Source: Gymnopus androsaceus JB14 (Eukaryota > Basidiomycota > Agaricomycetes > Agaricales > Omphalotaceae). From it: a stretch of 64,000 nucleotides of DNA. Position 1 is the stretch's first letter. Every line of letters begins with the position of its first letter. The stretch lies in assembly GCA_009733575.1 (NCBI GenBank), contig ML769667.1, forward strand, positions 1-64,000. Reading direction: 5' to 3'. Positions 33,172 to 43,324 of the stretch are shown here, piece after piece. The notes under the pieces were generated by a model. It worked only from the letters and a program-made list of their open reading frames with translations, was not told the DNA's origin and did no database searches. The translations under genes and the position numbers were made by a program.

Positions 33172-33862
33172 TATTAGAGTTTCATTCCTCAATAGGAAGT
33201 AGCAGCAGTAAGTCCACACAGGACTTAGTGGTAACAATCACACATATTGATGGGGGACAATGGTGTTATTACAAGGTGTGGTACCTAGGCTTATATACAG
33301 TCCTATGTACAAACAATATATCAGGCAAGTGGCTACTGTGCATACAGTAAAGTGGGTACTGCAAGATAGTAAGTGGATATGGCGAGAGACTAAGTGGAGT
33401 CTGCGAGATGATAGATATGGAGTGCATGGGGTGGTGATACAAACAAGTGGAGACTACGAGAAAGTGTTCCATGTATAGAGCGATAGTAATGTTAGAACAA
33501 TGAATCCGTATAGTATATTTCTTTCCTTTCTTAGTAACCTCATTTCCTTATACGTACTCACTGACCGTACCGGTTCCCGTTACATTCATTACCAATGCTG
33601 GAACATGAACTATATACCAAACTTCGGCAACCAATACCTCAGTCATTTACCATTGTAGCTGTCTGAGGTATGTTCTCTTCTACAGCTTATTATACTTACA
33701 GATAACTAGTAATCTACCTAGACTCGATACTAATACATCTCTCGTCCTAACAGGTAGATTAACATTTCCCAATACATAGTCGTTTACCATCGTAACCGTC
33801 TGAGACTTGATACTAATACATCTCTCATCCTAACAAGTAAAATTACCTTTGATATTCCAAAA
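33172..33862 (-). repeat. Copia 5' LTR, split by a solo LTR
   Basis: The LTR halves 33172-33489 and 33841-33862 match the 3' LTR except for the 63-bp repeat expansion there. Terminal base change CCAACA to CCAAAA at the outer end. Confidence 0.9.
33490..33835. mobile_element. Solo LTR nested in the Copia 5' LTR
   Basis: 346 bp beginning TGTTAGAACAATG and ending CATCCTAACA (TG...CA), with the 5-bp duplication AGTAA on both sides (33485-33489, 33836-33840). The 3' LTR of the host element shows a single AGTAA-like site without the insert. It contains CpG (ACCGTACCGGTTCCCGTT), so it is younger than its host. Internal near-duplicate near 33720 and 33810 (CTAATACATCTCTCRTCCTA). Confidence 0.92.
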
Positions 33863-33867
33863 GCAGT

Positions 33868-34430
33868 TTTATGATTGGAGACACTAATGGGGTTCTGGGG
33901 GGGCAGGTCGTTTTGTAACTGAGGATGCTAATGAGGGTTCTGGAGGTGTAGGTGATGTTACAATTGGAGCTTCCACTTTGGCTGACAGTGGAGATGCTAT
34001 TGGGGGTGCAGGTAATTCTGCCAGTGGAGGTACAGGTCTTCTTCAATTGCAGTAACTATGTCTTGACTCCAATCATAAAGCTCAGGTTTGTCACTTTGAC
34101 CACATATACTGATTGTTCAAACTACTACCTTCCCATCATCATCTTTGACTTGAAGCACCCCATCATCCACTTCAACTGCTCCACAAAAGACTGCATCAGT
34201 GGCAGTTATTGGAGGTCATTGATTGCACTGTTGGTAACTGGAGTTTTATTCTATTCATCCTGTGCTGATGCCAATTCCATGCAAATTACCAAATTACACC
34301 ATTGGAAGGAAGCCCGAGTGCCAGAGATCTTTGCATACCAGAGAAGCATTGCATTGATTGTGACCAGAATCATTCTTTACAACTAGTGCAACTTGGGCAC
34401 TACCCTCAGGTTACTCTTCCTCAGCAGCTT
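33868..34430 (+). pseudogene. Membrane protein paralogue J, inverted and decayed
   Basis: Plus-strand remnant. Readable pieces: a Gly/Ala/Thr-rich ectodomain with repeated ACAATTGGAGC-like words (33890-34045), a stalk-TM junction (STKDCISGS...WRSLIALLVTGVLFY) and a linker (HWKEARVP...). Frames change repeatedly and CpG is nearly absent. At 34430 it meets the 5' region of a minus-strand member, so two opposite copies abut. Confidence 0.6.
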
Positions 34431-34546
34431 CACAAGAGAAGAAAACCAGATAGATACTAGCCAGCAAGATCAGATATATCATGGTAGTATGACAGACTCA
34501 CTTCTTGAAAAGATTTTGTTTCTTGTCTGATTGACATTTGAAACAT

Positions 34547-34815
34547 CATCAGCAAAACCTGGAAAATTGTCATAGCAAGCCATAGCAAGCCATAGCAGCC
34601 ATAGAACTATGAACTGCTATGAACTGTTATGGGTAGCTATGAGTTGCTATGAGCTTGCAGATTTATATTGCCCTTTGACATCCATAGCAGCTCATAGCAG
34701 CCTAAAGCAATCCATAGCTCTGGATAGATGGGGACCTTGCTATGAATACTATGAGTGCTATGAGTGCTGGACAGAGCTATCCAGCTCTGTCCAGTACACC
34801 CAAGTTTTGCTGATG
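34547..34815. mobile_element. CATCAGCAAAACCTG foldback element, copy 4 (CATAGCAGC type)
   Basis: Ends CATCAGCAAAACCTGG and CCCAAGTTTTGCTGATG, interior very similar to copy 1 (17240-17530). It interrupts the conserved 5' region that is continuous at 10690-10800 and 37370-37490. Confidence 0.85.
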
Positions 34816-35168
34816 ATTACTCAACAACCACAAGAAAAGAGCCAGCCTCCAGGATTTCTAAAAATAAAAAGTAATTTCAATTCAGCTTGTCAAGAGGACT
34901 ATGTATCAAGGTCAATTGTATGACCAACTGGGAGGAAAGGGCTTTCCTTCAACTCAGTTGTCTTTGTGAAAGCAAATTATTGCTCCTCAAGCCATCATAG
35001 TCCACCAAAAGATTGCAATTTTCCATAAACTGGTTGGCTGGAAGAAAAACAACATGAAGAAACAGATGCCAGAAGTGCAATGATTGGGAGCTTTTCCATG
35101 GTTCCAACTATCAGATTATTTTCAAGTTCCAGCAAGAATGAGAGAAGGGAATCAAGGACACAACACTG
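34816..35168. other. 3' flank of paralogue E
   Basis: Noncoding; matches the conserved 3' flanks at 8818-9160 and 11040-11225 (GCAAATTATTGCTCCTCAAGCC against GCAGGCTACTTGCTCCTCCAGCC). CpG-poor. Confidence 0.55.
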
Positions 35169-35842
35169 CATCAGCAAAACCTGGGTGAAGGTCATAGCAG
35201 CTATAGCAATCTATAGCAAGTCATAGCAGCCATAGTGCTATGAAATGCTATGAGTTGCTATGAGTTGCTATGAGCTGCTATGAGATCACCGCATACTCGA
35301 GCCAGCTGTCAACATTTTGACAGCTGTCACTCTCTTCCATTGATAGTATATAGCATCGACGAGCCATCGTAACTTCCCCAAGCTCCCTTCCTTCCCTCCC
35401 AAATTTCTTTTTTTTCCAAGTTGTTTCTAAGTCGCTTTGTCTTGGCATTCTCGGTGAGTTTCATTCAAGCCATTCAATGTCTAATTTAGCATTGCATACT
35501 ATACTGTAGCTTTATCCATGCTATATACTAGTTACTGTAGCTCTGTTTTGGTAGACTATCCTACTATGTACTACTAATCCAATATATATGATTTATTATA
35601 ATTATTTGGTCCCGCAAGTGAACAATTCCAAAGACAACAAAAAAAAATGAATTGAAAGACTGACAGATGATGTGATGATGTGCCGTGAAATGCGAAATCC
35701 GTAGCAACCCATAGCAGCTCATAGCAATCCATAGCGATCCATAGCTCTGGATAGATGGGGACCTTGCTATGGGTGCTATGGGTGCTATGAGTGCTGGATA
35801 GCGCTATCCAGCACTGTCCAGTACACCCAGGTTTTGCTGATG
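35169..35842. mobile_element. CATCAGCAAAACCTG foldback element, copy 5 (long form)
   Basis: Ends CATCAGCAAAACCTGGG and CCCAGGTTTTGCTGATG. CATAGCAGC/GCTATGAG arms, a TTGACAGCTGTCA palindrome at 35320 and about 350 bp of central AT-rich sequence. Same plan as 20861-21562. It sits immediately downstream of the stop codon of paralogue E. Confidence 0.85.
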
Positions 35843-35871
35843 GTGCATTTTTTTAAATGTCTATGAGGGTA

Positions 35872-37079
35872 TTATACATACATTGGAGGTGCCTCCCCTG
35901 ACTCCATCTGAGCTTCAAGATGCTGCATATGTTCCATCAACTGAACAATTGTAGTCCTCATCTCTGCATTTGAGTCCTGCAACAATGCCACCTGAGATTG
36001 AACATTGTTCCTTTCAGGTAGTTCTAGCTGTTCCAGCCCACTCTGTCCAGATGATTCCAGTGAAGGTATAGGCACAGGAGAAATAAATTGAGAGAGGTGC
36101 CCAAGTCGCACTGGCTGCAAAGAATGATTCTGGTCATAATCAATGCGATGCTTCTCCGACATGATAGCCTCTCCGGCAGTTGGGTTTCCTACTAAAGGTG
36201 TGATTTGGTTTTTTGTCTGATGGAGTCGATTTCGACGGCGGCGCAGGATGAGTAGGACACATATTCCAGCTGCCATTAGTGCAATCAATGATCCAGCTAC
36301 ACTTCCTCCAATAACTGCAGCTGATACTGTCTTTTGTGGAGCAATGGAAGTAGGTGATGGGGAAGTTTGAGTGGAAGTTGACAATGAAGAGCTAGTGGTT
36401 CAAACAATCAGTTGAATGTAACCCAATAATATAGTTGCTCAGAGCAACGAACCTGGGATTTGCTGTTGAAGATGAAGTTCCTGTAATGGAAGAGAAGTTT
36501 GTTGTAATAATACCAGAGCTGGCACTACAAGTGTAATCAATGAGAAATGTTCCTGCACATGAATTAGTAATTACTGAAACAAACATGCCTTGTATTTCCA
36601 GCGGAGGTTGATGTTGCTGTGGGATCGAGAAGACTACTAAAAGAACATGCGTTTACAGAAACAGGACTGCAAATGATCGACCGAACCTTGTATTTTCATC
36701 TGAAGCTGACTCTGTCGTAAAAGAACTTGGAGGAGTGCTACTAACAGTGGAAAATGAGGAATCCAATTGGCAATAGTGATGTTTGATGGGGAGAACAAAC
36801 CTACGTTTGAGTACTTGAGGTGACAGTATCACTAGTTACCCCATCACCATCAGAGACGCCTGCAGGAAATACACTCCCATCCCCAATCGAAACTATAGCA
36901 TTAGCAGATCCACCGTCACTGGTCGAAGCGGAATCCACAATAGTCAAACCACTATCAGAAGCTGTTGAAGTACGCATGGGCAGGATCCTGCCTGCAAAAG
37001 TAGAGGTTCGAGTCCAGTGAAAACAGGCGATAGATATGATCTGAAAGACGAAAGTAAATTCAGAGCATACTGTGGCCAC
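35872..37079 (-). CDS. Membrane protein paralogue E, C-terminal PPMY
   Basis: Minus strand. First visible exon 37079-36811 opens MATVCSEFTFVFQIISIACF, which could be a weak signal peptide, and continues into a Ser/Thr/Asp-rich ectodomain (ILPMRTSTASDSGLTIVDSA). Smaller exons lie at about 36750-36690 and 36645-36595, one exon at 36551-36454, and the last exon at about 36400-35872. The last exon has a TM span (AAVIGGSVAGSLIALMAAGI), anchor LRRRRNR, the block VQSQVALLQDSNAEMRTTIV and the end EAPPMYV. Introns are 40-60 bp with GT...AG. In B and C the ATG leader is interrupted, so the alternative is that 37079-37010 is intron and the true first exon is unseen. Together with B, the best-preserved member. 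Confidence 0.7.
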
Positions 37080-37660
37080 TGCTCTTAAGTATGATTAATC
37101 AATGATTCATCGGGTGACTGGCATGGTAATAGATAGATCAACAGCACTTGAGAGCATGATGGTCGAATGAGAATTCGACCAAGCTTGAGATATTGCTGCC
37201 GCGAACTTCGAATATATTTCGTGGATAGCGTATGATAGCTTTTTGAATCGTCAGCACAAGTGCTCGCATTGCTGGGGTAGAACTTTCAACTGGGATCATG
37301 AGTTGATCAACAGTATTCAGCATCTTCACAGAGAAGAAGACTAGGTATCCTGATTCCAGATACTATTCAGCCAGATCAGATGTATTTTGGTATTTTGGTA
37401 GTAGGAAGGCCACGGGAGACTCGCTTCTCGAGAAGACGTTTGCCTAGCAGTTTAGCATTTGAAACCAAAAACCACGAGAAAAGAGCCAAGACTTCCACAA
37501 ATAAAAGTATTTCCGATTCAGTCTGTCAAGAGGACTAGTCATTTTCTCAAGTAGGTGCAACGTAGACCAAGTGTACTAGATGAGCATTTGTTCAATGTTG
37601 AGGGATGAAGCGCCGAAAGTTGCGCTTGGCGCCTAAATTTTCCTCTTTCCTTCTCTTGTT
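37080..37660. other. Upstream region of paralogue E
   Basis: Noncoding; carries the conserved family 5' region (AGATCAGATGTATTTTGG near 37374). It matches 10400-10930 and 12500-12940. The CACTA-like MITE found at 12953 is absent here. Confidence 0.55.
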
Positions 37661-37814
37661 TAAATGACTGGCCATGGGCTAATATCTTCGTTCTCTTTCC
37701 TTCCATTTACCGTTTTGTCATCTCCAAGCTCAAATTTGCGACTAATACACGCGGGTACAATTAAAAGTGATGGTAACAGACAAAGTGAGCAGCCGTCTCA
37801 TTTTAAATCGCTTC

Positions 37815-38190
37815 CGAACGATCCCAGATTCCTCTTCCTCACAATTCTCAAAGTCATACTGAATCCTCAGAACTGACAGCAGAAGAAATTCACCGCCGAC
37901 GCGTACAGGAGCTGAAAGAAAGTATGCGACGCGATATGATTGAACAGAGGAAGAAGGAGCTGGAGAAGAGACGAGAGGCTCGTTGAGATGGGAGATTGAG
38001 GGAACTCAGAGTATTGCGCTGGCTCAGACCCTTAGCACACAACGGAAGGAGGCACATCGCGGTAAGCTGGCTTCATTATCTTTTGCGAAGGTTACTCAAT
38101 CGAACGCCATTTTTCAGGTTCTCGGTCCTTCAAAGAGTCTTTCGAAGCAGTCGACGCCGTCGAGAAGAAAGGTCCAGGATCATGGTTGAG
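37815..38190 (+). pseudogene. Second copy of the charged ORF, truncated and frameshifted
   Basis: Matches 13700-14064. The first 28 codons including the start are deleted (the sequence jumps from CGCTTCC to GAACGATCCCAG), and after KKELEKRREAR a stop ends the frame; the remainder continues in another frame (RWEIEGTQSIALAQTLSTQR). Confidence 0.6.
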
Positions 38191-38663
38191 TTATTCCCGG
38201 GTTTCCTTTCACCTTTCACCTTTCACCTTCTTAATGCTATTCTAGGCTTTTGTAGGCGCGCATAAGTTGCGTAGATGGCTTTTCAAGACGAGGGTAGCCT
38301 CTATGAACTATACAGAGCGAATTGTATGAATCAATCAACGTTCAGCGAATTACTCGAGGGTCGAGACTCCTCTAGATCTCCTGCGCAGGCACCTTCCAAC
38401 CTCGCCGGAAACGAAAAATTCCTCAGTGCATTTGGCTCACTCCGTTATATTTCGAGCAGGGCAGTTGACTGGCATCAGCGGGGCGAGCGACGTTGGATAT
38501 TTGTATTTTCGTACGCTGGAGATAGAATGACAGTGTATGAACTAGATCTGAAGATGCAAATATACGTTTAAAGTGTTCAATTGAAATCCGACTCTTTTAT
38601 TTCCATTGTGTCATACTTATTCTACTATTGCACGCCTCTTGTCTAACTTTCCTTCCTTAGATC

Positions 38664-39494
38664 CTAGGCCTCGCTGGGAATACACAGAACCTGCACACAC
38701 AGTCAACAATCAGCAACAACAGTTTGATCAGCATGGTCTGATACTTACCTCTCCAACCGCCAAGTTGTCGCAAAGGGGGTCGACTGCGGCGTTGGCAGCC
38801 TGCAATTCTGCGGCAGTAACGCCAAACTGGGCGGCAATCGAATCGCAGACATCACCAGGTCTGATGGTATATTGTGTAGCGCAGGGGATGCAGAGCACTT
38901 CGCCTACGCTAAGGTTACTACATTCCGCGTTCACAGCCTGAATGAAGAAAGTTTGAGCGTTCTAGCTGGATTAGGAAAACAAATGCTCTTACGGAGTTTG
39001 CAGCCACCAAAGCAGCGAATGTTGTGCCAAACTCTGCAGCGATTGCCACGCAGTTGTCGCCAGAAATAACGGTATGCTGAGCAGAGCAGCCTGTAGGAGG
39101 GAAAGGGATACAGAGCTTCTCCCCCACGGAAAGATTGTCGCAGTTGGCATCCACGGCCTGCATTGAAACGGAGATCAGTGGGTTGTTTTAACTAGAGACG
39201 GTTAAAAGAACTCGCACCGAATTGTCAGCGAGCAATGTAGCGTCCGATACCTGAAATTGAAGAAAAGTTAGCAATGTAACTAACTAATGAAAAAAAAACC
39301 TACGTTAAACTTGGCTGCGATCGCAACGCAGTTATCGCCTGAGACGACGGTGTAGTTCGCTTGACAATTCAGAGCGAGGACGTGGGTACCTAAGACAAGA
39401 GTCATCTAGGTTAGCCTGTGATGAGTATCGATAGACTGGAAGCCATACCCATGAGAGCAGCGACCATGGCGAACAAGGAAAGACGAGCGAACAT
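38664..39494 (-). CDS. Secreted protein with three LysM domains (copy 2)
   Basis: Six exons: 39494-39449, 39389-39304, 39250-39218, 39157-38993, 38937-38749, 38690-38664; 181 aa, exon lengths identical to copy 1. Visible replacements are few (Arg to His after the signal peptide, Ala to Ser in the first VVAGD, Thr to Ala in VDTNC, Gly to Ala before VGE), while introns carry indels. That pattern, with all exons intact, indicates that both copies stay under purifying selection. Signal peptide, three GDxC...LCIP LysM units and the short PSEA tail are as in copy 1. Expected to be a secreted chitin-binding protein. Confidence 0.92.
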
Positions 39495-39595
39495 AGTGAA
39501 AGAGAGAGGTGGAGAAGCAGGGAAGTAGAAGACGTTTAGGGTAAGAGAAGAGAACCTTCAATGACCTGGGGAAATAGCTGCAAAACGTTCGACTC

Positions 39596-39601
39596 TTTAT
39601 A
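39596..39601 (-). promoter_or_regulatory. TATA box of LysM copy 2
   Basis: TATAAA on the minus strand, 102 bp upstream of the start codon, the same position as in copy 1. Confidence 0.65.
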
Positions 39602-39717
39602 GGTTGTCAAGCATGGTCTGGTTACCATAAAGAGATCTAGGAGTAGTGATCAATAGCATGCTTTGCTGTTGAACGAGTCAAGGCGGTCTTGAAATGCCGC
39701 AAATTGAATCCCGCGAG

Positions 39718-40011
39718 TCAGGGATCCAGAACGACATTTGGGAGAAGAATCATTTTCCAATTAGATGAATAAATGGGCGGGCTTAACGCTGTTTTTGCGA
39801 CGTTATCTGCCAGTGGCTTCAGCTGGCGGTACTTTGGCGGCACATATTTCTGGAGATTGTCCCAAAGACCCAAGAGCAACGCCAACGCTTCGATAATTAT
39901 CCACATACCAATAGTCCTGATCCCCGTTTTCTGAGTCGACCTCGTCCACTCCCGCTTCACAATACTAGCCAAGACTTGTTCAAGATTGATGCGTTTCGCG
40001 TTCATCATCAC
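39718..40011 (-). CDS. Short hypothetical protein with one hydrophobic segment (97 aa)
   Basis: Open minus frame starting MMMNAKRINLEQVLASIVKR, then a hydrophobic stretch GMWIIIEALALLLGLW (residues about 35-50) and LQKYVPPKYRQLKPLADNV. It lies 220 bp upstream of LysM copy 2 on the same strand. In copy 1 the frame has a stop, so either it decayed there or it is not a gene. No known family. Confidence 0.3.
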   Translation of the reverse strand: MMMNAKRINLEQVLASIVKREWTRSTQKTGIRTIGMWIIIEALALLLGLWDNLQKYVPPKYRQLKPLADNVAKTALSPPIYSSNWKMILLPNVVLDP

Positions 40012-40049
40012 ACGAACTTCACGGGAGTGCGAATATGACTGTCTTTTGA

Positions 40050-40970
40050 TATAAATTTTATAGCATTTTTTGGACCTGGAAGGATTGAAACGAAACTCCC
40101 CATGACCCCTTCAATTCATGAGTCCAAGTGTCAAGTATTTGACCAAGACTAGGATAATATCAAGCTGGTTATCATAAAAGTCGCCGGTATTCGACCTGGG
40201 CACGTTCGCCGGAGGAGTCATGAACATGAATTCGCGGACTTGGCTGCGAGTTAAGGCTGCGATATGATCGAAATATCGATTTAGAGTTGAGAGCAGCTGG
40301 AAGAAACTAAGTACGCACTCATGTGGCCAGTGATTCTAATTCGATATTCCTTTGATATTCCTCCAGTTGGCCCTTAACTCACAGTCCAATAGATACGTAT
40401 CATTTTTCAAAAAGTGGGAAGACCGATATGCCAAGGATGAAGCAACTTTAAAGGCGACTGTCAGTCGGTACCGTCAATTCAGAAGCGTAGGCGTAGGAGA
40501 GAAAGATTCACGCGTGTTTGGCGCGGGACGGCAGCTATAAACTAGCGCTCATAGTACTACGCGAGTTGGGTTTCTATTTTTCTATCATTCTTTTTCTTCG
40601 TTTTACTACTCATCTGGAATCATGGAATTTAAATGAGTTCAACGAAAATTCGACTATCTTCAGCTTTTCTTACCTGTCGATTGATAGGCTTCATAAAGCC
40701 CACCAGGGACTTACATACTTTGTTGAATTTGCCACAACTAGGAAGTTCTATCATGTCCTTCTTTCGCGGTTCTCGTCTAACTCGCTCACTGGTAACTCAC
40801 TGGTGATCAATCTATCCAACTTCCGGCTTGATTTCCTTTGACTTCGTGGCATACGTCCTGCTCAATGGAAACTACTGGTATTCAAGTACGACCTCTGATC
40901 TCCTTACTCGCTCCCCGTTCGTCGGACCAACGTTGGATCATCCTTGCGTTCCTATTATTAACCACCAATA
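40050..40970. other. No supported gene
   Basis: Short frames only (for example 40518-40841, plus). No repeats or motifs noted. It separates the LysM block from the second membrane-protein subfamily. Confidence 0.4.
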
Positions 40971-40975
40971 TCTTT

Positions 40976-42004
40976 CTACGTTGATACATATGTTGGAGGC
41001 GGTGCGTCTGATCCTTCCTCTGCCATATCCGCCTCAATTTGTGCTTCTAGACGCCGCACATGCACCATCATCCTATTCATGGTAGCCCTCATCTCTTCAT
41101 TTGAATCCTGTAAAGATGCCATCTGCGATCGAACGTCGTCGACTTCCGTTTGAGGTCTCATCTGTCGTTCTGTGCGAATACCAGAAAATGATCGTTCTGA
41201 GGGGGTTTGGAAGGGATTAAGATTGGGTTCATTGGTTCCAGCATCCAAGTCCTGTTGGATGATACGCCTCTTTTCGGTACTGGGGTCTTCCAGCGGCATG
41301 ATTTCGAGGTCTATGCGACGGGAATTTCCGCGGCGACGACGTATAAACAAGACCGTACATATTCCTCCTGCAAGCAGTACAATCAGTGCCGCAGCTACAA
41401 TTCCTCCAATAAAGCCTGCCGCGGATTGGCTCTCGCGGGATGGTCCTTGATAATTGTACTTGTAGGCACCGGCGTAGTACCAGTAATGGTGGAAGTCAAG
41501 ACGGGCACAGAACTAGTGAAAGTAGTCTTGAAAGTTCCAGAAGTGGAGGTGAACACTTCAGCACTAAATAGACGTGGAAACTGTGGTGAAAGTGGAAAGT
41601 TGTTCGCTGGAACTGGCGGCTGCCCTCTGGGCCCCCGAGATGGAAACTGCGGTGGAAGTGGAAAGTTGTTCTCCGGAAGCAACCGTACTGGCAGCCAGCT
41701 GGGTTCCCGAACTGGGGCCCCTATGGTTTGGAATTTAGTTCGCTTTTCAGTGACAAACACGAGCGCAAACGTACGCAAACTCAGTCACTGTAACTTGAAG
41801 AGGAACCGGAAGATCAACTGATGAGGGAATTCCTAGAGTCGAAGACGTTGGGGTGGCAGATACATCCGGTAAGAAGCCTGTGTTCGATCCTCCCTCCTTT
41901 ATGCTCAAGTGAGCGTGACGGTGGCCCCTACTATCTTTACCTGCACCAACTCTTTCAGCAGTTTCGCCAGCAATGACTGCAGTAAAAAATGTGGTGTTGG
42001 ACAT
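40976..42004 (-). pseudogene. Membrane protein paralogue F (second subfamily), C-terminal PPPTY
   Basis: Minus strand. C-terminal part: AAGFIGGIVAAALIVLLAGG (TM), LFIRRRRGNSRRIDLE (anchor), DDVRSQMASLQDSNEEMRAT (conserved block), end DAPPPTYVST. Upstream a Ser/Thr-rich stalk (FTSTSGTFKTTFTSSVPVLT) and, beyond an intron with donor GTACGT, an exon opening MSNTTFFTAVIAGE. Compared with copy H, one base is extra near 41568 and another indel lies near 41455, so the ectodomain and TM are in different frames. Either it is a recent pseudogene or small indels are assembly errors. Its cytoplasmic block shows it belongs to the same superfamily as A-E. Confidence 0.6.
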
Positions 42005-43000
42005 GAGGCAGAGTCACAGTATGAGCGATACTGTTACTAGTGGTGAACTAGATTTCAGTTGGTGGGCTGCTGTCAACAACAAGTTGTAAGTAGGGACCCA
42101 CACCATCCCAAGTCGAATTAGAAACGTACGTATCCACCTCTCCGATTCAGTATGGCTTACACTATTGCACCTTCAGATATCTAGATCTAGATCCTGCTAA
42201 AAGAAGTATGTACTACGTGGACGAGGGCAGAACGTAAGACCGTCATCATTTACTTATACAGAGCCTGCTAAAAATAATAGGGCGCTACGCGGCCTCCCAT
42301 CCTTGACATATACTTATCTGATGAGTTACCCTAGCAGCCATCCAAACGATGGGAGGCCAGAGCAACTTATCCATGCCCTACGCCACAGGCAAACAAGCGC
42401 GAACAGTCAAAGATAAATTCTTTACTTCAATGGAGCAGTGTTACACAGGTATACACCACTGCCAAAGTGCGCTAAATATCTTCTTCCCGCATGGATATTT
42501 AATGAACTGAGGCACCTGTTGATTTTGAGGTGTAGAAGACAGATGAGGGAGAGAAGGTTAGGAGTTGGGATTGTCTTTCTCCATCTTCAATCTCAATCCA
42601 TCAGCAAAGATTATCTGACTCTGAGGTCACTCAAAATGATGTACTTCTATCTCCAAATTTCCTGTCCAATCCGCTCATCCACGATCCCTCATCTCTTTAT
42701 TGTTGCTGGCTCATCTCAGGGGAAGGCCCCGCACCGCTACCAAACCGATGCTTACAATAAACCAGAATTAGAGATGGATTCATCATAGACCCCGAAAGAT
42801 GAGGGAGAGAAGAAAACGAACTTGTAGGTTTTTGTTCTAGCGAAGGAAGCGGCGGCTTAGGCACTCTCCGTCTCGCTTTCCTTCACCACAATACACAGAT
42901 CCTGCGTGGGGCCGCCCTAGTAAGTAGTATGGTCTAAATAGTCTATTGGTATCACATATCAACTCTAAGCTAAAAGTTTGGAGCTGAATGCATTCAGTGT
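42005..43000. other. 5' region of paralogue F and unassigned sequence
   Basis: 42150-42260 matches 60065-60205 and 43990-44110 (TGGCTTACACTATTGCACCTTC and a downstream TTTACTTATACAGA), a shared 5' region of F, G and H. The 116-codon plus frame at 42438-42788 has no support beyond length. Confidence 0.45.
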
Positions 43001-43039
43001 TCATAAGTGCACAGGGCTGGAGTCCGGCAACTTGCCATT

Positions 43040-43320
43040 AGCACGTATTTTGCTCTTCAATTTTTTTTCTTGGAAGAGGTGGATAGAGTGTTGGGATACA
43101 CGGGTGCGTCGTCCGTGTCAGCAACCAAGATAGCCAAGCCGCAAACTTGTTTCGGTAGTGGTAGTGTAAAAATTCAGTATTAAAAGAGGAAGCTGTGGTG
43201 TAAGCTGTGGTGACAGTGATTGTGGTGGTGGATACATCATGCATCTGGTAAGGAATCTATCTTGGTTCCTCCTTCCTTGATGCTCGAGTGCCAGTGAATG
43301 GACAATGTGGCGTTGGACAT
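43040..43320 (-). pseudogene. Membrane protein paralogue G, 5' remnant
   Basis: The minus frame MSNATLSIHWHSSIKEGGTK matches the first exons of F and H (MSN.T, then SIKEGG...LPD). After DSLPDA a stop appears and the reading continues shifted (DVSTTTITVTTAYTTASSF). Stalk, TM and cytoplasmic parts are missing. Upstream, 43980-44110 carries the shared 5' region. Confidence 0.6.
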
Positions 43321-43324
43321 GATG

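Larger units (their letters stand above)
21733..33862 (-). mobile_element. Copia LTR retrotransposon with nested insertions
   Basis: Minus-strand element bounded by the 5-bp target duplication GCAGT (21728-21732 and 33863-33867). Two LTRs (21733-22135 and 33172-33862) flank gag, protease, integrase, reverse transcriptase and RNase H in Copia order. After removing the 5.8-kb insertion in the RT and the solo LTR in the 5' LTR, about 6 kb remains, normal for Copia. A polypurine tract (GAAGGGGAA) directly precedes the 3' LTR, and a candidate primer site (GGTTATGGGCCC) follows the 5' LTR. Many stops and frameshifts make it inactive. Confidence 0.93.
37660..40040. repeat. Segmental duplication, copy 2 (partner 13430-16060)
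   Basis: Same gene order and strand as copy 1. Similarity extends through LysM introns and 500 bp of upstream sequence. Copy 2 lacks about 85 bp at 37818 (which removes the start of the charged ORF). Confidence 0.85.

Noticed and set aside
37003..37022. GAGGTTCGAGTCCAGTG, which resembles a tRNA T-arm
   Set aside because: No matching acceptor, D or anticodon arm around it, and it is part of the 5' exon or intron region of paralogue E, shared in altered form with B at 10271.
42438..42788. 116-codon plus open frame
   Set aside because: No similarity to any other part of the window, no domain, and no splice partners.
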